Shown one piece after another: positions 25,811-34,194 of a stretch of 64,000 nt of DNA. Location: NCBI GenBank assembly GCA_002411345.1, contig DHSL01000017.1, positions 140,833 to 204,832 of the forward strand. The letters are read 5' to 3'. Under the pieces are notes generated by a model. The model ran no database searches. It was given only the letters and a program-made list of their open reading frames with translations, and was not told the origin of the DNA. The translations under genes and the position numbers were made by a program. Source of the stretch: Bacteroidales bacterium UBA5287 (GTDB taxonomy: Bacteria; Bacteroidota; Bacteroidia; Bacteroidales; Dysgonomonadaceae). Every line of letters starts with the position of its first letter. The stretch's first letter is position 1.

Positions 25811-25882
25811 GGCCGATTCGTCTATCGGTTAGGACGCAAGATTTTCATTCTTGAAAGAGGGGTTCGATTCCCCTATCGGCTA
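25811..25882 (+). tRNA. tRNA-Glu (anticodon UUC)
   Basis: 72 nt cloverleaf. Acceptor ggccgat (25811-25817) pairs with atcggct (25875-25881) with one G-U wobble. The anticodon arm caaga-tttTTCAt-type loop gives anticodon TTC. The T-arm has ggttcgattcc. Discriminator base A; CCA is not encoded. rpsT starts 25 bases downstream, so the two are likely co-transcribed. Confidence 0.95.
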
Positions 25883-25907
25883 CTAAAAGAAAAAATATAA
25901 TTTAAAA

Positions 25908-26165
25908 ATGGCAAATCATCAATCATCAAAAAAAAGAATCAGACAGATTAAAGTTCGTCGTTTGACTAATAGATATGCGTCTCGTACAGCACGCAATTCT
26001 GTCCGTAAACTTCGCGCAACTACTGTAAAAGAAGATGCTCTGAAGATGTATCCGGAAGTTTGCTCTATGTTGGATAAATTGGCCAAGAACAATGTTATTC
26101 ATGCTAATAAAGCGAACAACTTGAAATCTAAAATGGCTGCTCACGTTAATAGTTTGCAGGCTTAA
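25908..26165 (+). CDS. rpsT: 30S ribosomal protein S20
   Basis: 85 residues, highly basic, beginning MANHQSSKKRIRQIKVRRLTN with the helical, Lys/Arg-rich pattern of S20 and the ending NVIHANKANNLKSKMA. It binds 16S rRNA early in 30S assembly. It follows tRNA-Glu by 25 bases and is followed by a strong hairpin at 26186-26220. Confidence 0.96.
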   Translation: MANHQSSKKRIRQIKVRRLTNRYASRTARNSVRKLRATTVKEDALKMYPEVCSMLDKLAKNNVIHANKANNLKSKMAAHVNSLQA

Positions 26166-26185
26166 GACAAGCGAAATAAATATAA

Positions 26186-26220
26186 TCAGAGCCGGACAAG
26201 TGTAAAAAGTCCGGCTCTGA
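26186..26220 (+). terminator. Terminator of rpsT
   Basis: 12-bp perfect stem (26186-26197 with 26209-26220), GC-rich for this genome, 11-base loop. The T tail is weak (gtctttata), so termination may be partial. Confidence 0.7.
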
Positions 26221-26260
26221 GTCTTTATATAGTAGATTTAATGTTGTAAATTTTCAAGCA

Positions 26261-26566
26261 ATGATTAAACATTTAGTATTATTTAAATTGGCTGATCAGG
26301 CTGAAGGGAAAAGTAAGAGTGAAAATGCTCTTATTATTAAAAAAGATTTGGAGGCATTAAAAGATAAAGTTAGTGTCATCAAAAAAATCAAGGTTTATAT
26401 TAATGATTATAAGGCGGTTTCTAGTAATTATGATATAATTCTTGATAGTGAGTTTAAATCAATAGAAGATGTGAAAATATATGTTGACCATCCAGATCAT
26501 TTGATAGTTGCTGCTTATATTGCTAAAGTGAGAACGGATAGAGCTGCAATCGATTACGAATATTGA
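26261..26566 (+). CDS. Dabb-family (stress-responsive A/B barrel) protein
   Basis: 101 residues beginning MIKHLVLFKL and containing the alternating strand/helix pattern of the dimeric alpha-beta barrel (Dabb) family, with VDHPDHLIVAAYIAKV near the end. Family members are small soluble proteins, often stress-linked, with no single reaction. Flanked by its own terminator, with no functional neighbour. Confidence 0.85.
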   Translation: MIKHLVLFKLADQAEGKSKSENALIIKKDLEALKDKVSVIKKIKVYINDYKAVSSNYDIILDSEFKSIEDVKIYVDHPDHLIVAAYIAKVRTDRAAIDYEY

Positions 26567-26592
26567 TGTTAAAATTGTGTTTGAAGATCTAT

Positions 26593-26622
26593 AAGCGGTT
26601 TTATTTAAATCCGCTTTTTTTT
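26593..26622 (+). terminator. Terminator of the Dabb gene
   Basis: aagcgg (26593-26598) / ccgctt (26611-26616) with inner T/A pairs, then a run of T to 26622. Confidence 0.75.
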
Positions 26623-26655
26623 GACCTTTTTTATAGTCTCTAAATAGTATAAAAC

Positions 26656-26687
26656 CTTGCTTTTTTCGCAAAAAAACCGTAAATTTG
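26656..26687 (+). promoter_or_regulatory. Promoter of gyrB
   Basis: CTTG (26656-26659), 20-base spacer, TAAATTTG (26680-26687). Transcription would begin near 26694, about 70 nt before the gyrB ATG. Confidence 0.6.
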
Positions 26688-26766
26688 TTCACGTTTTTAA
26701 AGTGCCAATAAACGTGGATTAAGACACTAATGAAAAGGCATTTAACTAAGATCATAAAGGATAATA

Positions 26767-28725
26767 ATGACACAAGAACAATTGAATGCAGCAAGCGGTG
26801 AATATTCAGCGCAAAACATACAAGTTTTAGAAGGACTCGAAGCTGTAAGAAAAAGACCTGCAATGTATATTGGTGATGTTAACGAGAGAGGATTGCATCA
26901 CTTGGTTAATGAAGTAGTTGATAACTCTATTGATGAGGCGTTAGCTGGATATTGCGACGAAATAAATGTGGTTATCAACGAGGATAATTCTATTACAGTT
27001 AAAGATAATGGTCGTGGTATTCCTGTAGATTTCCATGAAAAAGAAAAGAAATCGGCTCTTGAGGTTGTGCTTACGGTTTTACATGCCGGTGGAAAATTCG
27101 ATAAAGGTACGTATAAGGTTTCCGGAGGTTTGCATGGTGTTGGTGTTTCTTGCGTGAACGCTCTTTCAATATATTTAAAAGCAGAGATTCATCGTAATGG
27201 GAAAATATATGTTCAAGAATATTCTAAAGGTAAACCTTATTCAGATGTGAAGATTGTTGGTGAAACAGAAGATTCAGGGACAATAATAACATTCAAGCCT
27301 GATGACTCTGTTTTTGCAGTACTTGAATATCGTTATGATATTTTGGCAACTCGTTTAAGAGAACTTGCTTATCTGAATGCCGGAATTACATTGACTTTAA
27401 TAGACAAACGTCATGTTAACGATAAAGGAGCATATAAAAGTGAACGTTTTCATTCTGAAACAGGATTAAAAGAATATGTAAAGTACATTGACAAAACAAA
27501 AGAACCTTTGATTCTTGAGCCAATTCATATCATTACTGAAAAGAATGGTATTCCAATTGAGATTGCAATGACTTATAATTCTACTTATAATGAGAATGTA
27601 TTCTCTTATGTAAATAACATTCATACGATTGAAGGAGGAACGCATCTTACTGGTTTTCGAAGAGGTCTTTCTCGTACATTAAAAAAATACGCAGAAGATT
27701 CCAAAATGCTTGAAAAGGTTAAAGTGGAAATTTCGGGTGATGATTTCCGTGAAGGCTTAACCGCTGTACTTTCTGTTAAAATTGCTGAACCTCAGTTTGA
27801 AGGACAGACTAAAACAAAACTGGGAAATACCGAAGTTATAGGCGCTGTAGATCAGGCGATAGGTGAGGCACTAAAGATATATTTAGAAGAACATCCTAAA
27901 GAAGCTAAAATTATTGTAGAAAAAGTAGTGCTTGCAGCTACGGCTAGAAATGCTGCTCGAAAAGCTCGAGAAATGATACAACGCAAATCCCCATTGTCTG
28001 GTGCAGGGCTTCCAGGTAAATTAGCTGATTGTTCAGACAAAGATCCTTCAAAGTGTGAGATATTTTTGGTGGAGGGAGATTCAGCTGGTGGAACCGCAAA
28101 ACAAGGTCGTGACCGAATGTATCAAGCGATACTTCCATTGCGTGGTAAAATTTTAAACGTAGAAAAAGCAATGCCACACAGAGTGCTTGAAAGCGATGAA
28201 ATCCGTAATATGTACACAGCTCTCGGTGTTTCCATAGGAACAGTAGAAGATTCAAAAGAGTTGAATATGGAGAAATTAAGATATCATAAGGTTATTTTAA
28301 TGACTGACGCGGACGTTGATGGAAGTCATATAGATACTTTAATTCTTACTTTCTTTTTCAGATATATGCGACCCTTAATTGAAAAAGGGTATGTATATAT
28401 TGCAACTCCACCTCTTTATTTGTGTAAAAAAGGAAAGATTGAGGAGTATTGCTATAACGACCGTCAGCGGCAAGCATTTATCGATAAATATGGTGAAGGA
28501 AATGAAAACGCTATTCATACACAACGTTATAAAGGTCTTGGAGAAATGAATGCTGAGCAACTTTGGGATACGACTATGAATCCTGAACATCGTATGTTGA
28601 AACAGATTTCAATAGAAAATACCGCTGATGCAGATATGGTTTTCTCTATGTTGATGGGTGAAGATGTTGCTCCTCGTCGTGAGTTTATCGAAGAAAATGC
28701 CACATATGCGAATATTGACGCTTAA
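26767..28725 (+). CDS. gyrB: DNA gyrase subunit B
   Basis: 652 residues, the short form without the extra insertion seen in enterobacteria. GHKL ATPase domain with RKRPAMYIGD (28-37), catalytic Glu49 (LVNEVVDNSIDEA) and GGLHGVGVSCVNA. A transducer domain follows, then TOPRIM with EGDSAGG and DADVDGSHI, ending in the GyrA-binding tail (RYKGLGEMNAEQLW). The length and the GyrB-type TOPRIM neighbourhood favour GyrB over ParE. It forms the supercoiling A2B2 enzyme with GyrA, encoded elsewhere. The LD-carboxypeptidase gene starts 10 bases downstream. Confidence 0.95.
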   Translation: MTQEQLNAASGEYSAQNIQVLEGLEAVRKRPAMYIGDVNERGLHHLVNEVVDNSIDEALAGYCDEINVVINEDNSITVKDNGRGIPVDFHEKEKKSALEVVLTVLHAGGKFDKGTYKVSGGLHGVGVSCVNALSIYLKAEIHRNGKIYVQEYSKGKPYSDVKIVGETEDSGTIITFKPDDSVFAVLEYRYDILATRLRELAYLNAGITLTLIDKRHVNDKGAYKSERFHSETGLKEYVKYIDKTKEPLILEPIHIITEKNGIPIEIAMTYNSTYNENVFSYVNNIHTIEGGTHLTGFRRGLSRTLKKYAEDSKMLEKVKVEISGDDFREGLTAVLSVKIAEPQFEGQTKTKLGNTEVIGAVDQAIGEALKIYLEEHPKEAKIIVEKVVLAATARNAARKAREMIQRKSPLSGAGLPGKLADCSDKDPSKCEIFLVEGDSAGGTAKQGRDRMYQAILPLRGKILNVEKAMPHRVLESDEIRNMYTALGVSIGTVEDSKELNMEKLRYHKVILMTDADVDGSHIDTLILTFFFRYMRPLIEKGYVYIATPPLYLCKKGKIEEYCYNDRQRQAFIDKYGEGNENAIHTQRYKGLGEMNAEQLWDTTMNPEHRMLKQISIENTADADMVFSMLMGEDVAPRREFIEENATYANIDA

Positions 28726-28735
28726 TATTTAATTT

Positions 28736-29641
28736 ATGATTCGTCCCCCTTCACTGATATATAATGATAAAGCAGTGATTTTATCACCATCTGGTTGTAT
28801 TGACAATCAAACGGTTTATAATGCTTTTGGCATTCTTTCTCAGTGGGGTTTAAATGTAGAGGTAAGTGAAAATGCCTTGAATGTGACAGGTCGATTTAGC
28901 GGCACTGTTGATCAACGTTTACACGATTTACAGTCATCAATTGATGACCCTGATACAAAATTGATAATTTGTTCAAGAGGAGGATACGGGATAGTTCATC
29001 TATTAGATAAGCTTAATTTTGATAAATTAAAAGTTAATCCAAAGTGGATAGTTGGATTTAGTGATATAACAGCATTGCATGCAGCATTGCTGAGTAAAGG
29101 ATTCATGTCTATTCATGGTCCAATGGCAAAACATTTTGCAGATGAGGGTTCTGAGGATGTTTCGATTCGTTTTATGAAAGCGATACTCGCTCATCAAGCT
29201 GTAAAATATGAAATTCCTGTCACAAGATATAGACATTTAAATAGAACAGGAAAGGTTTCCGGTACTTTATTTGGCGGAAACCTTTCGGTATTTTGCGGTA
29301 CAATAGGTTCAAAATTGAATAAAATCCCCCGAAATGGAATCTTGTTCATTGAAGATATTGGAGAAGAACCATATCGTGTTGACAGATATATCTACCAATT
29401 AAAACTTGCGGGAGTTTTTGAGCGAATTGGGGGGCTGATTATAGGTCAGTTTACCGATTTTAAAGAGGATGAAACGATGTATGAATCTTTATATGATTCA
29501 ATTGCATCCGTTGTTGATACTTATTCTTTTCCGGTGTGTTTTGATTTTCCGGTAGGGCACGTTAGATTAAATTTCCCTATGATAATTGGAAATAAAGCGA
29601 CCTTATCCGTTGATGATCAGGTTATAATTTTAAAGCAATAG
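28736..29641 (+). CDS. LD-carboxypeptidase (S66 family)
   Basis: 301 residues. S66 serine peptidase that removes the terminal D-Ala from murein tetrapeptides during wall recycling. The nucleophile Ser lies in GFSDITALHAAL, preceded by CSRGGYGI. The Glu and His of the catalytic triad are in IEDIGEEPYRVDR and FPVGHVRLN. No signal peptide, so cytoplasmic. It lies between gyrB and the antiporter with gaps of 10 and 8 bases, suggesting one long transcript. Confidence 0.93.
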   Translation: MIRPPSLIYNDKAVILSPSGCIDNQTVYNAFGILSQWGLNVEVSENALNVTGRFSGTVDQRLHDLQSSIDDPDTKLIICSRGGYGIVHLLDKLNFDKLKVNPKWIVGFSDITALHAALLSKGFMSIHGPMAKHFADEGSEDVSIRFMKAILAHQAVKYEIPVTRYRHLNRTGKVSGTLFGGNLSVFCGTIGSKLNKIPRNGILFIEDIGEEPYRVDRYIYQLKLAGVFERIGGLIIGQFTDFKEDETMYESLYDSIASVVDTYSFPVCFDFPVGHVRLNFPMIIGNKATLSVDDQVIILKQ

Positions 29642-29649
29642 TTTTACAA

Positions 29650-31164
29650 ATGACAATTTCAACAGAATTTATGTTGTTAATAGGCTCAGTTCTTTTCTTT
29701 ATCAGTATGTTGGTAGGGAAAGCTGGACATAGATTTGGAGTACCTGTTTTACTATTGTTTCTTCTTGTTGGAATGGTTTTCGGATCTGATGGTTTTGGAT
29801 TGGAATTTCAGAATTTACAGATTGCACAAACTATTGGAACCATTTGTTTAAGTATCATATTGTTTTCAGGTGGGCTCGATACTAAATTCGAAGAGATAAA
29901 ACCTGTAATTGGTCCTGGTGTTGTGCTTGCAACTTTAGGTGTTTTTCTAACCGCATTTATTACCGGATATTTTACATGGTGGATGTGTGGACAATGGTTT
30001 CCTTCAATGGGAATGGGATTATTAGCAGCCTTTTTATTATCATCGACTTTTTCATCTACAGATTCCGCTTCTGTTTTTGGTATTCTTCGTTCAAAAGGGT
30101 TGGTCCTTAAGAATAATCTTAGACCGATGCTTGAATTGGAAAGTGGTAGTAACGACCCTATGGCATATATGCTTACCATCATGTTTATGGACATTATTAA
30201 ATCAGGAGAACACCCTGATTATTTAATGGTAATTTCAAATGTTGTTTTACAACTAATAATTGGTGGTTTGTTGGGTTATCTTTTAGGTAAATTGGGTGTA
30301 TTAATTATAAACCGGATAAAGATGCACAATTCATCGCTTTATCCAGTTCTTTTATTAGTACTAGGTGTGTTTGTTTTCGCAATGACCTATTTTTTAAAGG
30401 GTAATGGTTATCTAGCTGTTTATATTGCTGGATTAGTAATTGGAAATTCTAAGTTTGTACACAAGAGGACATCAATGAATTTCATGGATGGTTTTGCTTG
30501 GATGAGTCAGATATTATTATTTCTAACGTTGGGTCTTTTGGTAAATCCTCATGAACTTGTTGAAGTTGCCGTACCAGCACTAATGATATCAGTATTTGTA
30601 ATCTTCTTTGCTCGACCGATTTCTGTATTTGCAAGTCTTGCTCCATTCAAAAATGTAAGTATAAAAGATAAACTTTTTGTATCTTGGGTAGGATTACGTG
30701 GAGCAGTGCCAATTATATTTGCTATTCTCCCTTTGGCGGCAGGAATTCCTGGTTCACGGATGATTTTTAACATAGTATTTGTAATAACTATTATTTCATT
30801 ACTTGTCCAAGGGACAACGTTGCCTTTGTTTGCAAAATGGCTTGGACTTTCAGAAAAGCCAGAACTATATAATGAATTTGAAGATTTTGATGTTGAGTTT
30901 GCAGAAGAAATAAAGTCGGCAATGACAGAAATATTGATTACAGAGAAGACACTGTTTTATGGTAAGAATTTGATGGAGATGCCTTTGCCCGAGAAAACAC
31001 TTGCAGTTATGGTAAAGAGAGGCAGTAAGTATTTCATACCAACAGGACAAACCGAACTTCATTCAGGTGATAAATTACTAGTGATTTCGGATGATGAACA
31101 AGCATTAAAAGAAACCTATAAGAATATGGGTATTTCTGAGTTTAACTATCATAAAAATAAATAG
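29650..31164 (+). CDS. Potassium/proton antiporter, CPA1 (NhaP2-like) with RCK-C domain
   Basis: 504 residues. About 12 membrane helices fill residues 1-395, with the CPA1 blocks LFSGGLDTKFEE, SSTFSSTDSASVFGIL, ELESGSNDPMAYML and VSWVGLRGAVPIIFA. The cytoplasmic tail (about 410-500) resembles a TrkA-C/RCK-C regulatory domain (EILITEKTLFYGKNL ... LHSGDKLLVISDD). This is the domain order of NhaP2/CvrA K+/H+ antiporters. Inner membrane; K+ versus Na+ cannot be settled from sequence. Confidence 0.9.
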   Translation: MTISTEFMLLIGSVLFFISMLVGKAGHRFGVPVLLLFLLVGMVFGSDGFGLEFQNLQIAQTIGTICLSIILFSGGLDTKFEEIKPVIGPGVVLATLGVFLTAFITGYFTWWMCGQWFPSMGMGLLAAFLLSSTFSSTDSASVFGILRSKGLVLKNNLRPMLELESGSNDPMAYMLTIMFMDIIKSGEHPDYLMVISNVVLQLIIGGLLGYLLGKLGVLIINRIKMHNSSLYPVLLLVLGVFVFAMTYFLKGNGYLAVYIAGLVIGNSKFVHKRTSMNFMDGFAWMSQILLFLTLGLLVNPHELVEVAVPALMISVFVIFFARPISVFASLAPFKNVSIKDKLFVSWVGLRGAVPIIFAILPLAAGIPGSRMIFNIVFVITIISLLVQGTTLPLFAKWLGLSEKPELYNEFEDFDVEFAEEIKSAMTEILITEKTLFYGKNLMEMPLPEKTLAVMVKRGSKYFIPTGQTELHSGDKLLVISDDEQALKETYKNMGISEFNYHKNK

Positions 31165-31169
31165 TTTAA

Positions 31170-32171
31170 ATGAAAAAGATAGATTGTTTACTTATTGTAC
31201 TTATAAGTGTAATTTCAGTTATGCTTTTAGCTTCTTGTAATTCATGTAAGTCAAATAAAGAGACGGCAAAAAAAATTGCAGAACCATATATGAAGATATC
31301 CCCCAATTTTAATGCCGATAGTGCATATAGCTACATTGAAAAGCAAGTGAGTTTTGGTCCTCGTGTACCAAATTCAGCTGCACATTTAGCTTGCGGTGAT
31401 TATTTGGTCGCAAAACTTAGGGAATTCGATGCAGATGTTATTGAGCAAAAAGCAGATATTACGAACTATGCCGGAGAGAAAATGAAGATGCGTAATATAA
31501 TAGGCAGCTATAATTTAGAAAATGAGCGTCGTATATTATTATTTGCACATTGGGATTCTCGTCCGTTTGCTGATGAAGAAAAAGATCCTATCAAGCAGAA
31601 ACAACCAATATTAGGAGCAGATGATGGAGCGAGTGGAGTAGGAGTATTATTAGAAATTGCCCGTCAACTTCAACTTAAGAATGTTAATGTTGGAATAGAC
31701 ATCATCTTTTTTGATGTAGAAGATTATGGGCAACCCAACTTTGATCAAAAAATTGTTCAAGGAGATTGGTGGTGTTTAGGTTCTCAGTACTGGTCTGAAA
31801 ACCCACATAAGGAGAATTATAAAGCCGATTTTGGCATTTTATTAGACATGGTAGGTTCAACAGGAGCCACCTTTTTGAAAGAAGGTTATTCCAGGCAATA
31901 CGCTCCCAAAGTAGTAGATAAATTATGGAGTATTGCTGCAAAGTTAGGTTATAGTCAGTATTTTCTTGGTAAAAATGGCGGATTCATTACCGATGATCAT
32001 GTACCGGTTAATGAAAAGTTACACATTCCAAGTGCCGATGTTATCAATATGAAAGAAACTGGTACAGGATTTGTTTCACATTGGCATACTTTGAGTGACG
32101 ACATGAGTAATATTCATAAACCAACATTAAATGCTGTTGGACAAACCTTAATGGAAGTTATTTACCTTTAA
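31170..32171 (+). CDS. M28-family lipoprotein, probable glutaminyl-peptide cyclotransferase (glutaminyl cyclase)
   Basis: 333 residues. Lipobox LLASC (Cys23) makes it a lipoprotein. The M28 fold carries a single-zinc pattern seen in animal-type glutaminyl cyclases: Asp151 (LGADDGASG), the acidic pair Glu184-Asp185 (FDVEDYG) and His306 (SHWHTLSDD). The ITDDHVPV loop (about 273-280) also matches. Such enzymes convert N-terminal Gln to pyroglutamate. Bacteroidota exported proteins often begin with Gln after signal cleavage, as do several in this window. An aminopeptidase role is the alternative. 5 bases after the antiporter gene. Confidence 0.82.
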   Translation: MKKIDCLLIVLISVISVMLLASCNSCKSNKETAKKIAEPYMKISPNFNADSAYSYIEKQVSFGPRVPNSAAHLACGDYLVAKLREFDADVIEQKADITNYAGEKMKMRNIIGSYNLENERRILLFAHWDSRPFADEEKDPIKQKQPILGADDGASGVGVLLEIARQLQLKNVNVGIDIIFFDVEDYGQPNFDQKIVQGDWWCLGSQYWSENPHKENYKADFGILLDMVGSTGATFLKEGYSRQYAPKVVDKLWSIAAKLGYSQYFLGKNGGFITDDHVPVNEKLHIPSADVINMKETGTGFVSHWHTLSDDMSNIHKPTLNAVGQTLMEVIYL

Positions 32172-32217
32172 AATTAAGAGATTATAATAAACTATTTCAA
32201 GAAAGAGTGTTAGGATA

Positions 32218-32646
32218 ATGAAAACTATAGACGAAGTACAACAAGATATTATTGATGAATTCAGCATATTTGACGATTGGATGGATAAATATGCTCTTAT
32301 TATAGAACAGGGAAATGCTTTACCTGCATTAGATGAAAAATATAAGACGCCTGAAAACATAATTCAAGGCTGTCAAAGTCGCGTTTGGCTTCAAACTGAT
32401 TATATCGATGGACGTCTCTATTTCAAGGCAGAAAGCGATGCTGTTATTGTTAAAGGATTATTGGCATTAGTGTTGAGCGTTTTCAACGACAGAACTCCAG
32501 ATGAAATTACAGGAAGCGATCTTCGATTCATGAAAGAAATAGGGCTTACCGAACATCTCTCTCCAACTCGTGCAAATGGTCTGTTGGCCGTAATTAAGCA
32601 GATTCGTTTCTATGCAATTGCATATCAAGCAAAAAGTAGTAAGTAG
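32218..32646 (+). CDS. sufE: SufE-family sulfur acceptor
   Basis: 142 residues, the usual SufE length. The persulfide-carrying Cys is Cys52 in NIIQGCQSRVWL, the family signature. SufE takes sulfur from the cysteine desulfurase SufS for Fe-S cluster assembly; no other suf gene is nearby. 46 bases after the M28 gene. It converges on proC, and a hairpin overlaps the end of its coding sequence. Confidence 0.92.
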   Translation: MKTIDEVQQDIIDEFSIFDDWMDKYALIIEQGNALPALDEKYKTPENIIQGCQSRVWLQTDYIDGRLYFKAESDAVIVKGLLALVLSVFNDRTPDEITGSDLRFMKEIGLTEHLSPTRANGLLAVIKQIRFYAIAYQAKSSK

Positions 32647-32660
32647 TTTGAATACTTACT
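32638..32660. terminator. Bidirectional terminator between sufE and proC
   Basis: 8-bp stem agtaagta (32638-32645) / tacttact (32653-32660) with a 7-base loop, a T run to the right and an A run to the left, so it would work in both directions. An alternative 10-bp pairing of 32629-32638 with 32657-32666 is also possible. It overlaps the end of sufE and the stop of proC. Confidence 0.65.
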
Positions 32661-33432
32661 TTTTGCTCATTTCTGCCGATCTATTACGAGCAGCATCAAG
32701 AACCCCTTCAAAATGTTTGCCGATGTCATGTTTACGGAAATAGTCCAGACCTGCTTGAGTAGTTCCCCCTTTACTTGTTATATTCTTAATAAGCTCTTCG
32801 ATGCTGAAGTTAACCTGATTTGCCGCGAAATAGCTCACTGTTCCTTCTGTAAGTTGCAACAAAAGTTCATCAAGAACATCGCCGGACAGATCAAACTCGC
32901 TCATTTTATCCTTAAAGATCTGTATAAATGCAAGTATGAATGCCGGTCCGCTTCCAAAAACAGAAGTAAACAAGTCGAACCCACTTTCTTCAAGTTTGAC
33001 TGCTTTTCCAAGTTTAGAAAGTATTTCGAAAATGTAAGAAGCGTTATTATCATCTGGGTTATTTGTAGCAAAAGCCGTAACCGATTTCTTGTAAGCGATG
33101 GCCAGATTCGGCATTATTCTTACAATTGTTTGTTCACTTCCAAGATAGTTCTCAATGAAGTTAATACTTTTTCCAGCTACCGGAGATACAAAAGTTTTTC
33201 CAGTTCTCTTTAAGGGTTGAAGTTGTTCGAGAATCCCAACCAGATCTTGCGGTTTGATTGTCAGCCAAATAATATCAGCAAAAGCCAGTAAATCTTCTAA
33301 ATTATCAAAATAAAGAGCATCTACATTCTTTTTATTACGTGCAAAATAAGCAAATTGAGTATCGTTCTCCCCCTTAAGTCCCCTATAAATTGCACTTGCA
33401 AGATTACCAAAACCTATAAAACCGTAGTTCAT
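32656..33432 (-). CDS. proC: Pyrroline-5-carboxylate reductase
   Basis: 258 residues, about the family length. Last step of proline synthesis, reducing pyrroline-5-carboxylate with NADPH. The N-terminal Rossmann motif is GFGNLASAI. The C-terminal dimerisation part has the signature ITSKGGTTQAGLDYF (TSPGGTT-like) and GSGPAF in the middle. Cytoplasmic. Its ATG overlaps the proB stop by 4 bases (ATGA). Confidence 0.95.
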   Translation of the reverse strand: MNYGFIGFGNLASAIYRGLKGENDTQFAYFARNKKNVDALYFDNLEDLLAFADIIWLTIKPQDLVGILEQLQPLKRTGKTFVSPVAGKSINFIENYLGSEQTIVRIMPNLAIAYKKSVTAFATNNPDDNNASYIFEILSKLGKAVKLEESGFDLFTSVFGSGPAFILAFIQIFKDKMSEFDLSGDVLDELLLQLTEGTVSYFAANQVNFSIEELIKNITSKGGTTQAGLDYFRKHDIGKHFEGVLDAARNRSAEMSKK

Positions 33433-34193
33433 TGTTTTTTAAATTTAGTGAAAGGAATATTGTTATTTAATGCATTAACGATGTAGTTTGGTCGTTGTCC
33501 ATTTACGATCCACATTTCAACATCATGCTTTATGCAAATATCTGCCGCATGCACTTTCGACGCCATTCCGCCTGTTCCCAAAGTAGAATGTTTTTCTTCG
33601 ATGCATGATAATACAGACGAAATATCCTTTACTTCTGTTATGAGATGAGCATCAGCGTTCAGGTGAGGATTTCGATCAAAGACCCCATCGATATCTGATA
33701 CTAGAACAAGCAGATTAGCCTCAGTAATTACAGCTACAAAAGCCGATAGTTTATCATTATCACCCAACACGATTTCTTCGACAGCCACCGTATCGTTTTC
33801 GTTTACAATAGGAATATAGTTTGCCTCCCACAGTTTGAGTATAGTGTTTTTGGTATTCTCTTTTGCCGTGGGATTTTCAAAATCGCGATAAGTCATTAAT
33901 ATCTGAGCGATGTTCAGACCAAAACTACTGAAAACATTATCGTAAATCTCCATTAATTTAGTTTGTCCGATAGCTGCCATAGCCTGTTTTGATTCAACCT
34001 TTTTATTCAATCCTTTGATTTCAACAAATTGTCGTGCTGTAGCGATAGCTCCAGAAGAAACGATAACAATTTCATATTCATTCTTCAGTTCTACAATTTG
34101 TCTAGCAAGACTTTCAATAACCGCAAACGATATGCGGTTTGTTCCCATTGTCAGTGTTGACGTTCCAATTTTTATAATAAGTTTTTTCTTCAT
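33429..34193 (-). CDS. proB: Glutamate 5-kinase, short form without PUA domain
   Basis: 254 residues. First step of proline synthesis, phosphorylating glutamate. The amino-acid kinase fold is complete: IKIGTSTLT at the start, VSSGAIATARQ, NENDTVAVEEI, LVSDIDGVF and GTGGMASKVHAAD. The C-terminal PUA domain of the E. coli type (about 370 residues in all) is absent, as in several other lineages. It overlaps proC by 4 bases and follows proA by 1 base, so it is tightly co-expressed. Confidence 0.95.
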   Translation of the reverse strand: MKKKLIIKIGTSTLTMGTNRISFAVIESLARQIVELKNEYEIVIVSSGAIATARQFVEIKGLNKKVESKQAMAAIGQTKLMEIYDNVFSSFGLNIAQILMTYRDFENPTAKENTKNTILKLWEANYIPIVNENDTVAVEEIVLGDNDKLSAFVAVITEANLLVLVSDIDGVFDRNPHLNADAHLITEVKDISSVLSCIEEKHSTLGTGGMASKVHAADICIKHDVEMWIVNGQRPNYIVNALNNNIPFTKFKKQ

Positions 34194-34194
34194 A

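Noticed and set aside
20973..26767. Possible replication origin, because rpmH and gyrB lie within 6 kb
   Set aside because: No dnaA, dnaN, recF or rnpA nearby and no cluster of DnaA-box-like sequences noticed; rpmH and gyrB are separated by the cys operon and tRNA-Glu.
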